A stretch of DNA of 64,000 nt. Source: CAXQZM01 sp965229645 (GTDB lineage Bacteria; Pseudomonadota; Alphaproteobacteria; UBA7985). Shown piece by piece: positions 1-8,791 of this stretch (its first letter is position 1; every line of letters begins with the position of its first letter). The stretch lies in contig OZ245893.1 in the NCBI GenBank assembly GCA_965229645.1, forward strand, positions 3,162,001 to 3,226,000, written 5' to 3'. The translations under genes were made by a program, and so were the position numbers. The notes under the pieces were generated by a model. The model saw nothing but the letters and a program-made list of their open reading frames with translations, searched no databases and was not told the DNA's origin.

Positions 1-3000
1 CAGGACCGTGGCGAAGGCGAGGCCAGACACGACGGCTTGGGCAAGACCCGCCCACCACTGCGTCGCGGGCGAGCCCACGGTCAAAATGCCCGTTGTGAAG
101 TCTATGTTGACGCTCATGGCCATGGGCAGCAGGCCCAAGATTGTGGTGACCGTGGTCAGCAAGACGGGGCGCAAGCGTTGCGCGCCCGTGAGCACGATCA
201 CGTGCAGGCGTTCCTCGTAAGTCTTGGGTTGGCGTTCGCGCATCAGATGCTGGTAGGTATCGATCAGGACGATATTGTTGTTCACGACAATCCCCGCAAG
301 CGAGATGATGCCGATATTGGCCATGAGGTCGAGCGTCCCCCCCGTCAGGAACAGTCCCAGGAAGACCCCGCCGACGGACATGAAGATCGCCACCAAGATC
401 AGCACAGCGTGATAGAAGGAATTGAACTGGGTGATAAGAATGATGAACATGATGAACAAGGCAATGACGAAGGCCTGGCCGAGGAAGGCGTTGGCCTCGG
501 CCTGTTCTTCATCCGCGCCCCGGAACACTGCGGTGACGTCGTTGGGAAGGCCCGCCGCGCCCGATTCGATCCAGGCCTGCAATTCTGCCACGTACTCGGA
601 CACCACCCGCGTTGATTCAGGCGGGATATTGGCCTGGGGCGTTAGGGTTCGCGTTCCATCGACCCTTGTAATAATATCCGCTTTGGGTTCGTAGGTGAGG
701 GTTGCCAAATCGCTCAGGGGCACGGGCCCTGAGGGCGTGATGACATCGACCGCCATGGCCGATGCCAGGTCCCGATATTCGGCGCTGTAGCGCAGCTTGA
801 TGTCGTTCTCCTCGGTCGATCCGGCTGGGCGGTGCGAGGCCAGTTCGAAGCCACGGGTTCCAAGCGCGATGTACTGGCTGATTTCGGCTTTGGTGATGCC
901 CAACTCTGCGGCGCGTACCTCGTCAATTTTGATATGGGTCTCGAATCCAGGGATCGGGAGCTTGTCGTCTATATCGACCAGGTCCATTTCTCGGAACTTC
1001 TGGCCGACGATGCGGGCGGCTTGGGTCAGGCTTTCCCGATCCTCTGTGAGCGACTGCAGCTGGATCTGTACGTCCTTGCCCGTCGGGGGCCCCGCAGCGG
1101 GCAGCGACAGTTCCACATCTGCGGTGAAGAGGCCCGAGATGCGCTGACGCAAATCGGCTTCCAATTCTGCCATGCTGCGCCCAGAGCCCGACATGCGAAC
1201 CGCCCAGTCGGCCAGTTCGACGTCGATGGTCGCAATTGTATCTTCGCCTGGGTTGGTTCCCGTCGCGATCAGGCGAAAGTTGGCAAATTCGCCGTAGTCT
1301 CGCTGCATATCAAAGACCAACTGCTGGACCTGTTCGGCTCGATTTTGCTTTTCCTCAATCGATAGATTGCCGCGTTCTTTGACGTTGATGATGAACTGTT
1401 CGGGATCAACGTCGGGGAAAAACCCTGTTTTCGGGGTCGAGGCGAAGAATATGATGAGGATGATGGCGAAAGCCGCGCCAAGGGTCCAGAAGGGTGTGCG
1501 CACCGCGCCTTTCAATATGCGCGCATAGAACCCTGTGAACCCCTGAAATTCATCGAGCGGAGTCTGTTCCTGGTCTGGGGTCCCCGATATAAAGCGGTCG
1601 CGCGCCGTCATAGCGACCACACGAGGCACAAAAATAAATGCCAGGATCAGGACCAGCACGCTGGCAAGTTGAACGAGGATCCCACTGCTCGCAAACATGA
1701 GGGCGACAACGGGGATGAAAACGAGGAAGATCACTCGCAAGAACTTTTCCAAATGCTCGCCCAAAATAGGTACGAAAATCATCGCCATGAGCAGTGATCC
1801 CGAGAGGGTCACGATTAGGGTGAGGGGCAAATAGCCCATGAAGCTGCCAATGACACCCGGCCAGAACAGCAGCGGGGCAAAGACCACGAGCGTGGTCGCG
1901 GTCGATGAGATGATCGGGAGCGCCATGCGCTTGGCGGCGGCAACGTAGGCATCGATCCGCGCCATGCCTCGGGCAATCTGGCGATCGGCGTATTCGGTCA
2001 CGACGATGGCCCCGTCGACGAGCATGCCAGAGGCCAGGATCAGGGAGAACATGACAACGATGTTCATGGTCGCGCCGTAGGCGTAGAGAAACACGATGCC
2101 GATCATCATGGACCCAGGAATGGCGATGCCAACTAATAACCCTGTGCGCAGACCCAAGACCGCGACGATCACGATCAGAACCAGCAAAATGGAAATGGCC
2201 ACGGCGTTGATCAAATCGCCGAGCAGTTGATTGACAAGGATGGAAGAATCTTCGGTAAAGGTGACCTCTATGCCCGAGTTCCACTGATCCGCAGCGGTGA
2301 TGCGCTCGACCAAGGCGCGGGTTTCTTGGGCGATCGCCCGCACGTTTGACCCAGCTTTGCGTCTGACGACCAAGGTCAGCGCGGCCTTGCCGTTGACCTG
2401 CGCGAGGGTTTCGGGCTCGGCAAAGCCTTGGCGGATGACCGCAACCTGTCCGAGGCTGATTTCTGCATCGTTGGCCGCGGACAGGGTAATGTCAAAAATG
2501 TCCTTCAACTCTTCCAAGCCAGAATCGATAATGACCGCGGTTTCGCCAATGGCGTTGGTCGCACGGGGCGTACCAACGCTTTGGTTGGCGTTGGTGACCT
2601 GGCTCGCGACTTGCGCGGGCGAGAGGCCGTAGTCTTCAAAAACCGTTGGGGAGATGATAATTTCGGTTTGGGCGGTGAGATCGCCACTAAGTTCGGCCTC
2701 CTCAACCCCTTGGATATCCTCAATTTGATCTTGCAAAGTTTCTGCGGCTGCCTTCAATTCGCGCGGGTTCACGTTGCCAAATAGGCTGACGACAATGACG
2801 GGGAAGTCGTCCGAAACGTTGATGGGAATGACCTTCGGGGCGTCGGCGTTTTCGGAAATCTCCGATTCCGCATCGTCAACGGCATTTCGGACCTCCTGGG
2901 TGCAGACATCGGGGTCAACATCGGAATAGCATTCCGCAAAGATGTTGCCACCGTCGTCGAACGAGGTCGCGGTGACGGTCTCGATCACATTGACGCTGAG

Positions 3001-3219
3001 CAGTTCGTCTTCCAGCGGCTTGACAACCGTATCTGCCACGTCTTCGCCCGAGGCACCTTCGGCCCTTAGGGAGATATAGACGGTGCCAATCGAGATATCA
3101 GGATTGGTCTCTTTGGGAATCAAATAGGCGGTCCCCGCCCCAGCAACCATCAAAAAGAACAGGACAAACAAGGTGGCCCGCCACTGACGGGCGGCAAATT
3201 CAATGGTGGCATCGATCAT
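1..3219 (-). CDS. RND-family efflux permease (AcrB-like), C-terminus cut by window edge
   Basis: Inner-membrane RND permease, expected to work as a trimer with the adaptor encoded just upstream. The frame is open from the ATG at 3219 to the window edge (1,073 codons); the last visible residues (SGLAFATVL) match the last membrane helix of the family, so only some tens of residues should be missing. The first transmembrane helix (ATLFVLFFLMVAGAG) is followed by a large periplasmic loop. The TM4 motif reads GMLVDGAIVV, with Gly where AcrB has its second aspartate, and the TM10 motif reads GIVVNNNIVLID, with Asn where AcrB has its proton-relay lysine. This places it in a divergent HAE-type branch. 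The substrate cannot be told. It starts 44 bp after the adaptor stop, so the two form an operon. Confidence 0.9.
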   Translation of the reverse strand, partial: MIDATIEFAARQWRATLFVLFFLMVAGAGTAYLIPKETNPDISIGTVYISLRAEGASGEDVADTVVKPLEDELLSVNVIETVTATSFDDGGNIFAECYSDVDPDVCTQEVRNAVDDAESEISENADAPKVIPINVSDDFPVIVVSLFGNVNPRELKAAAETLQDQIEDIQGVEEAELSGDLTAQTEIIISPTVFEDYGLSPAQVASQVTNANQSVGTPRATNAIGETAVIIDSGLEELKDIFDITLSAANDAEISLGQVAVIRQGFAEPETLAQVNGKAALTLVVRRKAGSNVRAIAQETRALVERITAADQWNSGIEVTFTEDSSILVNQLLGDLINAVAISILLVLIVIVAVLGLRTGLLVGIAIPGSMMIGIVFLYAYGATMNIVVMFSLILASGMLVDGAIVVTEYADRQIARGMARIDAYVAAAKRMALPIISSTATTLVVFAPLLFWPGVIGSFMGYLPLTLIVTLSGSLLMAMIFVPILGEHLEKFLRVIFLVFIPVVALMFASSGILVQLASVLVLILAFIFVPRVVAMTARDRFISGTPDQEQTPLDEFQGFTGFYARILKGAVRTPFWTLGAAFAIILIIFFASTPKTGFFPDVDPEQFIINVKERGNLSIEEKQNRAEQVQQLVFDMQRDYGEFANFRLIATGTNPGEDTIATIDVELADWAVRMSGSGRSMAELEADLRQRISGLFTADVELSLPAAGPPTGKDVQIQLQSLTEDRESLTQAARIVGQKFREMDLVDIDDKLPIPGFETHIKIDEVRAAELGITKAEISQYIALGTRGFELASHRPAGSTEENDIKLRYSAEYRDLASAMAVDVITPSGPVPLSDLATLTYEPKADIITRVDGTRTLTPQANIPPESTRVVSEYVAELQAWIESGAAGLPNDVTAVFRGADEEQAEANAFLGQAFVIALFIMFIILITQFNSFYHAVLILVAIFMSVGGVFLGLFLTGGTLDLMANIGIISLAGIVVNNNIVLIDTYQHLMRERQPKTYEERLHVIVLTGAQRLRPVLLTTVTTILGLLPMAMSVNIDFTTGILTVGSPATQWWAGLAQAVVSGLAFATVL

Positions 3220-3263
3220 GGGACGCAGTCTCCTGTCTGTTTCGCGGCGCCAGGCCTAACTCG

Positions 3264-4991
3264 CTACTTTTGCTCGCGGGGGTTGACCAGATCCCCGATC
3301 TTCACAAATCCACCCCGACCCACGATCAGGCGGATCGGGCCCGCGCCCAGGCGCGCCGCATCGATCAGCAGTTCGCCGCCGTCGTTGTAGTCGGCAAAGG
3401 TAATTTCAACGAACTTGACCCGATCATCGGCGCCGACCAGCAAGAGGCCCGTGGTTCCGTCCTCGTCAAGCTCTAGCGAGGCGCTGGTAAGGGCCGACTG
3501 GGGGATGCGGTACATGGGCCTTGGGGGGCTGGCGAGGGTGAGGGTGGCAAACTGGTTGTCCGCAATCTGCGGTTGACCATCGATGCGCGGGTTGGCCACC
3601 TCGACCTCCACTTCGAACGTTCTGGTGGCGGCATTGCTGGTGGTGTCGATCAAGGTGATGGGCCCCCTTAGGGCCAGCGCGGTCGGGCCGTCCCCGATGG
3701 TCAAATCAACCTGATCGCCCAGGCGCAAGGTTTGGCGCACCCGGTCTGAAACCGCCGCTGTCACCACCATGGGGTCCATATCGGCAAGGGTAAAGAGTTC
3801 TTCGCCTGCGTTGACAAGACTGCCCAGCTCTACCGCGCGCCGTTCAATCCGGCCCGCGTACGGCGCTCGAATGACCAAGCGGTCGATGTCCAAGTCGATT
3901 TGCACAAGGTTGGCTTTGGCGCTTTCCAGGTTCGCGCGCGCTTCGGCGAGGCCAGCTTCGGCCTGCGCGCGCCCCGACGCCGCGACATTGAGGGAGTCGA
4001 GGGCCTGCGTTACGGCAAACTCGGCATTGCGGCGTTGTGTATCGCTGGCAAAGTCCCCCAAGTCCAAGATGTCGGATCGGCTTTCGTTGGCATCGGCCAG
4101 GCTGGTTTCCGCTTGGGAAATTTGCGCATCAGCGGAGTTGAGGGCAGCTTGCGCCGACTGCAAACCCGCCTCGGCTTGGGCGATGCTGGCCTCGGCCTGC
4201 AGGCGCTGGGCATTTCGGCCATCCTCGTGCAGGGTCGCAAGGGTTTGGCCGCGCTCGACAAAGTCGCCCTTATCGGCGAAAATCGCCTCGACTGGGCTGC
4301 TGGTCCGGGCGCGGACTTGGGCGCGGCGAGTGACTTCCGTTGCCCCTGTCGCCTCAACGCGTGGGGTATAGTTTTCTTGGGCGATGGTTCGATAGGCGAT
4401 GCGCTGTAGCCGCGTCAGCCGGGGGCGGACGGCATCTTGCAACGGCGGTAGCTCGGCCTCGTTCAGTGCGGTGGCAAGGGGGCCATTTTCGCGCTGAACG
4501 GCCAGCAGGGCCTCGATGGCGATCTGCCCCAGCGCGTCGCCAAAATTCACGATACGCTGCTCCTCTTCGCTTAGGGCCAGGACGCTGACCCGCGCGCCCT
4601 CGGCGTCTGCTGCCGCGTCCTGATCCGCCGGCGCGAGCAAGCTGGCCAAGCTTTCGACGGCTTCCGCATCTAGGTGGTCTGCGACCTCGGCGCCCACCAT
4701 ATCGCTAACTTGCGCGCGCGTGAGCCCGATTTGCAAATTTTCCAGCAACATTTGGGTGACCAAATCGGTGATCTCCGTACGCAGGACCGTCGCCGACGCG
4801 GCCAAGTCCCCCTCATCAAACCCCGCCGCGAGAGCGTCCAGGGGTTCGGTGGCGAGTTCGATGGATTGAATGTCCAAATCCACAGCCAGCCGGGTGGCTG
4901 TGTCGGCGGGGTCCCGAAAAATTGTGGCAAGGGCGACAAAAGCCCCCACAACGACCACAAACAGCACGGCAATGAGGCGAGAGACAAACAT
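3264..4991 (-). CDS. RND efflux periplasmic adaptor (HlyD/AcrA family) with long N-terminal domain
   Basis: Membrane-fusion protein linking the RND permease to an outer-membrane channel. It has an N-terminal membrane anchor (IAVLFVVVVGAFVALATIF, residues about 7-25). Residues about 30-200 form an extra acidic alpha-helical domain not usual in AcrA-type adaptors; at 575 residues the protein is much longer than the usual 350-400. Then follow the first lipoyl half (VEAIFADKGDFVERGQTLATL), a long Ala/Glu-rich coiled-coil hairpin (about 260-360), the second lipoyl half (IRAPYAGRIERR), and beta-barrel and membrane-proximal domains. It is the first gene of the adaptor-permease operon and is divergent from the ppx/gppA gene. 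The family call is firm; the role of the N-terminal domain is unknown. Confidence 0.88.
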   Translation of the reverse strand: MFVSRLIAVLFVVVVGAFVALATIFRDPADTATRLAVDLDIQSIELATEPLDALAAGFDEGDLAASATVLRTEITDLVTQMLLENLQIGLTRAQVSDMVGAEVADHLDAEAVESLASLLAPADQDAAADAEGARVSVLALSEEEQRIVNFGDALGQIAIEALLAVQRENGPLATALNEAELPPLQDAVRPRLTRLQRIAYRTIAQENYTPRVEATGATEVTRRAQVRARTSSPVEAIFADKGDFVERGQTLATLHEDGRNAQRLQAEASIAQAEAGLQSAQAALNSADAQISQAETSLADANESRSDILDLGDFASDTQRRNAEFAVTQALDSLNVAASGRAQAEAGLAEARANLESAKANLVQIDLDIDRLVIRAPYAGRIERRAVELGSLVNAGEELFTLADMDPMVVTAAVSDRVRQTLRLGDQVDLTIGDGPTALALRGPITLIDTTSNAATRTFEVEVEVANPRIDGQPQIADNQFATLTLASPPRPMYRIPQSALTSASLELDEDGTTGLLLVGADDRVKFVEITFADYNDGGELLIDAARLGAGPIRLIVGRGGFVKIGDLVNPREQK

Positions 4992-5142
4992 GGGCGCGAA
5001 ACCAATTTTCTTGAGGTTGAGTGCGGCGGCCTATACACAAAAAAAAACAGACTTACAGCCTTTAGATTTGGGCAAAAGCGGAATAGCTGTTCCTCGCTAT
5101 GCCTTCGTCACCAGGCGAAACAAGGGCACCCGTGGCGGAACC

Positions 5143-5159
5143 CAAGTCGAACCGACCTG
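5143..5159. promoter_or_regulatory. Imperfect palindrome CAAGTCG-N3-CGACCTG between divergent genes
   Basis: The 196-bp gap between the adaptor and ppx/gppA holds a 7-3-7 inverted repeat (one mismatch), 28 bp upstream of the ppx/gppA ATG. A similar site lies 34 bp upstream of the phosphoesterase-like gene at 45455 (45404-45420), and a half-conserved one lies at 33615-33631. It may be a regulator site or part of a small dispersed repeat; nothing in the window decides which. Confidence 0.3.
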
Positions 5160-5187
5160 AGGGATATCGCTTGAACGAAAGGATCCA

Positions 5188-6303
5188 ATGCCAGAAATCT
5201 GGCCACATACCTTCCAGTCTGGCGATGGGTCTGGTCCCGCGCAAGGGCTCCCGCCTGGGGGACCGTGGGCGCGCGCACGGTCCGCAGCCAGGGAAGGCGC
5301 GGGGGCCTTCCGCGCTGGGGTCATCGATTTGGGGACCAACAATTGCCGCTTGCTGATCGCAGAGGTGCCGTTGCGGCGGGCCAAGGTTGCCTCGGGCAAT
5401 TTTCGCATCATTGACGCTTTTTCTCGCCTTGTTCGCTTGGGTGAGGGTTTAAGTCAAACGGGTGTCTTGAGCGCGCAGGCTATGGACCGAACGTGCCAAG
5501 CCTTGCAGATCTGCGCGCAGAAGATTCACCAATCGGGCGCTCACGACGTGTGCGCGGTCGCGACGCAGGCGTGCCGTGAGGCCAGAAATGGTCAGGCGTT
5601 TTTGGACCAGGTGCGGGCCGAAACGGGGCTTACCTTGACGATGATTGACCCCGATGAGGAGGTGCGTTTGGGCCTCGCCGCAGCCCAACCTTTCCTGCGC
5701 CGCCGCTGGTCGCACGCCCTGATTTTTGATGTCGGCGGGGGCAGTATCGAGGTATCGCTCCTCGGCCCGCACCAGGGTCAGGACTTCGCTCTCCTCGGGT
5801 CGATCTCCGCGCCCGTTGGCCTCGTATCCCTGGCGGAGAGGTTTGGCGAGCGCGGGCGGGACCTGAGCCCGCTCGCCTACGAGCAGATGCGAACGACGGT
5901 CGCCGACCAGTTCTGGGGGTTCGCCCAGCAACATGGGGTGGAGGCCTTGCAGCACCGCCGCCAGATCCAAACCCTAGGCATGTCGGGGACCGTGACAACG
6001 GTTCGGGCCCTCGATTTGGGCCTAGAATTCTACAGTCGGCGCAAAGTCGATCGGTCCCTTTTCAACATGGGTCGCGCGCCGGCGATCCGTGAACGCTTAC
6101 TCGCCATGGGCCTGGACGCGTTGGCGGCCCATGGGTGCATCGGCAAAGACCGGGCGGATTTGGTTTTGCCGGGCATGGCAGTCTTGGAGGGGCTGGGTCG
6201 GGTCTTTGGGTTCAGGCACGTGCTGGTCTTGGATCGTGGCTTGCGGGACGGCTTGTTGCACCGCATGTTTGCCCGCCACACCTTCGCAAGGGATGGAGCT
6301 TAG
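5188..6303 (+). CDS. Ppx/GppA-family phosphatase
   Basis: Exopolyphosphatase / pppGpp phosphohydrolase family protein with an actin-like ASKHA fold, hydrolysing the terminal phosphate of polyphosphate or (p)ppGpp. Visible motifs: the first phosphate loop VIDLGTNNCRLL (about residue 45), ATQACREARNG (about 125), the second phosphate loop IFDVGGGSIEV (about 180) and GMSGTVTT (about 265). At 371 residues it is the length of the short alphaproteobacterial form, without the C-terminal HD-like domain of long Ppx. The first 43 residues are Gly/Pro/Arg-rich and precede the fold. AAAGGA lies just before the ATG. rlmE starts 3 bp after its stop, so the two are cotranscribed. Confidence 0.88.
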   Translation: MPEIWPHTFQSGDGSGPAQGLPPGGPWARARSAAREGAGAFRAGVIDLGTNNCRLLIAEVPLRRAKVASGNFRIIDAFSRLVRLGEGLSQTGVLSAQAMDRTCQALQICAQKIHQSGAHDVCAVATQACREARNGQAFLDQVRAETGLTLTMIDPDEEVRLGLAAAQPFLRRRWSHALIFDVGGGSIEVSLLGPHQGQDFALLGSISAPVGLVSLAERFGERGRDLSPLAYEQMRTTVADQFWGFAQQHGVEALQHRRQIQTLGMSGTVTTVRALDLGLEFYSRRKVDRSLFNMGRAPAIRERLLAMGLDALAAHGCIGKDRADLVLPGMAVLEGLGRVFGFRHVLVLDRGLRDGLLHRMFARHTFARDGA

Positions 6304-6306
6304 ATC

Positions 6307-7041
6307 ATGGTGCGACGGCCTATTGGCCCCAAGGCCAAACCTGATCTCAGCAAAATTCAAGACCCAAATCAGGGCGTGGGCCAGCGCCCGTTGGCGGTGA
6401 AGGTCAAGACCGCCAAGCGGCGAAAACTCGCGTCGGCCCGATGGCTTGAGCGGCAATTGAACGACCCCTATGTGGCGGAGGCCAAGCGTCTGGGGTATCG
6501 CGGTCGGGCCGCCTTTAAGCTGCTGGAGTTGGAGGAGCGCCTCAAGTTTTTGACGCCCCATAGCCGTGTGATCGACCTCGGGTGCGCCCCTGGGGGCTGG
6601 CTGCAGGTCCTGGCCCAGAAGTGCCCCAAGGGGCAGATCTTGGGCCTTGACTTGCAAGCGGTTGATCCCGTGCCAGGCGCCAAGGCCTTAGTTGGCGATG
6701 TGCGCGTCCCGCAGGATCAGGCAGCGGTGCGCGCCCTGCTGACGGGGCCCGTCGATGCGGTGGTGTCCGACATGGCGGCGGCCGCGACGGGGCATAGTCA
6801 AACCGATCACCTGCGGGTCATGCACCTTATTGGCACCTCCTACGACTTTGCGCAGCAGGTGCTGCGCCCTGGCGGCCTGTTCCTTGCCAAGACCTTACGC
6901 GGGGGATCGGACGCCGATTTGCTGGCCGATCTTAAGCGCGCCTTTCGTCAGGTCCGTCATATCAAGCCCAAGGCCTCCCGCGAAGATTCAAAGGAGACGT
7001 TTTTGGTGTGCCTGGGCTATGGAGGCATGGGCGAAGGGTGA
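6307..7041 (+). CDS. rlmE: 23S rRNA 2'-O-ribose U2552 methyltransferase RlmE (FtsJ/RrmJ)
   Basis: SAM-dependent methyltransferase acting on U2552 of 23S rRNA in the 50S subunit. It has the Rossmann SAM motif VIDLGCAPGGWLQ and the K-D-K-E catalytic set: Lys in RAAFKLLE, Asp in VVSDMAA, Lys in FLAKTLRGG and Glu in SKETFLVCLG. The 244 residues include a basic N-terminal extension of about 45 residues (rich in Lys/Arg) that is common in alphaproteobacterial members and probably contacts RNA. It lies 3 bp downstream of ppx/gppA in the same direction. The following gap to guaB (about 280 bp) contains a REP-like repeat. Confidence 0.93.
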   Translation: MVRRPIGPKAKPDLSKIQDPNQGVGQRPLAVKVKTAKRRKLASARWLERQLNDPYVAEAKRLGYRGRAAFKLLELEERLKFLTPHSRVIDLGCAPGGWLQVLAQKCPKGQILGLDLQAVDPVPGAKALVGDVRVPQDQAAVRALLTGPVDAVVSDMAAAATGHSQTDHLRVMHLIGTSYDFAQQVLRPGGLFLAKTLRGGSDADLLADLKRAFRQVRHIKPKASREDSKETFLVCLGYGGMGEG

Positions 7042-7111
7042 GACCAAGGCCGCGACTGCGCGTGCTATGACGCCGCGAGAGGATGCCCGAACCCAACACC
7101 CGATTTATCCA

Positions 7112-7145
7112 GCGCGCAGCGAAGCGAAGTCGCAGGATCCATCAT
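7112..7145. repeat. REP-like dispersed repeat (family with copies at 18987 and 47407)
   Basis: The 277-bp gap between rlmE and guaB holds a sequence of the form GCGCAGCGAAGCGAAG-TCGCAGGATCCATCA. Close relatives are at 18987-19026 and, more diverged, at 47407-47485 and 55611-55868. These resemble the short palindromic repeats scattered in alphaproteobacterial genomes. Apart from this and an AAGGAG ribosome-binding site before guaB, I see nothing else in the gap. Confidence 0.5.
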
Positions 7146-7318
7146 CCGCCGCGGCCGCCCTGGGCGAACCGCCGAAACGACAATCGGAACAGGCAACTCA
7201 AGATCAACTCCACCAGCCCCACTTGGTACTCAACAGCGGGCCACATTTTTTGGGGCTAGTCATGGACTATATTGATGATTAGGGCGAAGCGTCATCTAAA
7301 GAAGGAGTTCGTCCGCAG

Positions 7319-8791
7319 ATGACATTGCCCATTCCCTTGGCCCTGACCTTCGATGATGTCTTGATGCAGCCTGCGGCGTCGGCGGTTGTGCCAAGCCAGG
7401 TAGACACAAGAACGCAGCTGACCAAGGCCTTGACGCTCGGCATTCCGCTCATTTCCGCCGCTATGGATACGGTCACGGAGGCGCGAATGGCCATTGCCAT
7501 GGCCCAGTTGGGCGGGATTGGCGTCATCCACAAGAACCTAAGCCCCGCCCATCAGGCCTCGCGGGTGGCGCGGGTCAAGAAGTTTGAAAGTGGCATGGTG
7601 GTCAATCCCGTGACCCTCCACCCCACCTCCACCTTAGGGGACGCGCTCGATATGATGCGCGCGCACAAGATTTCGGGGCTGCCCGTCGTCGAACCAGGGA
7701 CCAAAAAACTGGTCGGAATTTTGACCAACCGCGACGTGCGCTTCGCCAGCGCCCTCGACATGCCCGTCTCAGAGTTGATGACGCGGGAGGTGGTGACCGT
7801 GCGCGAGGGCATCAGTCACGATGCGGCCCGGCAGATCTTGCACCAACACCGCATCGAAAAATTGCTGGTGGTCGAGGATGATGGAACTTGCATCGGCCTC
7901 ATCACCGTCAAAGATATGGAAAAGGCGCAGCAATTTCCGAACGCAACCAAAGACGAACAGGGCCGTCTGTGCGTTGCCGCCGCGACGGGCACGGGCCGTG
8001 ACGGCGTCGAACGGGCGGAGGCTTTGATCGATGCGGGCTGCGACGTCATCGTCGTGGATACGGCGCATGGGCATTCTGACGGCGTTTTGGACCAAGTCGG
8101 GGCCATCAAGAAACTCTCCAACGCCACCCAGGTGATCGCGGGGAACGTCGCCACCGCCGACGGGGCTAAGGCCCTGATCGAGGCAGGCGCCGATACGGTC
8201 AAGGTCGGGATCGGCCCTGGGTCGATCTGCACGACCCGCATCGTGGCGGGAGTCGGGGTGCCGCAGTTGCACGCCGTGACGCAGGCGGCGACGGCGTGCG
8301 ACGCCCAGAACGTGCCGCTGATCGCCGACGGTGGCCTCAAGTACTCGGGCGACATGGCCAAGGCCATCGCGGCGGGGGCCAGTGCGTGCATGGTTGGGTC
8401 CCTGCTGGCGGGTACCGACGAGGCCCCAGGCGAGGTGTTTCTCTACCAAGGGCGGTCGTACAAGGCCTATCGCGGCATGGGGTCCTTAGGGGCCATGGCG
8501 CGAGGGTCGGCGGATCGCTATTTTCAGGCTGACGTGGCGTCAACCTTGAAACTCGTGCCCGAGGGGGTGGAGGGCCAGGTGCCCTATAAGGGGCCAGCGG
8601 GCCAGGTTGTGCATCAATTGGTGGGGGGGTTGCGCGCTGCCATGGGCTATACGGGCCATGCGACCATCGCGTCCATGCGCGGGGGCGTCGAGTTTGTGCA
8701 AATTTCTGGGGCTGGGCTGCGCGAAAGCCACGTCCACGACGTGACCGTCACCAAGGACGCGCCCAACTACGGCCGGGTGAGCGGGGCGTGA
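7319..8791 (+). CDS. guaB: Inosine-5'-monophosphate dehydrogenase
   Basis: Oxidises IMP to XMP with NAD+, the committed step to GMP. The 490 residues match the bacterial family. Layout: N-terminal TIM-barrel strand (ALTFDDVLMQPA), a tandem CBS pair (about residues 95-215), the active-site loop GPGSICTTR with catalytic Cys304, the phosphate site (GGLKYSGDMAKAIAAGAS) and the flap GSLGAMARGSADRYF. The ATG at 7319 is preceded by AAGGAG at good spacing. It overlaps guaA by 4 bp (GTGA), so the two GMP synthesis genes are translationally coupled. Confidence 0.97.
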   Translation: MTLPIPLALTFDDVLMQPAASAVVPSQVDTRTQLTKALTLGIPLISAAMDTVTEARMAIAMAQLGGIGVIHKNLSPAHQASRVARVKKFESGMVVNPVTLHPTSTLGDALDMMRAHKISGLPVVEPGTKKLVGILTNRDVRFASALDMPVSELMTREVVTVREGISHDAARQILHQHRIEKLLVVEDDGTCIGLITVKDMEKAQQFPNATKDEQGRLCVAAATGTGRDGVERAEALIDAGCDVIVVDTAHGHSDGVLDQVGAIKKLSNATQVIAGNVATADGAKALIEAGADTVKVGIGPGSICTTRIVAGVGVPQLHAVTQAATACDAQNVPLIADGGLKYSGDMAKAIAAGASACMVGSLLAGTDEAPGEVFLYQGRSYKAYRGMGSLGAMARGSADRYFQADVASTLKLVPEGVEGQVPYKGPAGQVVHQLVGGLRAAMGYTGHATIASMRGGVEFVQISGAGLRESHVHDVTVTKDAPNYGRVSGA

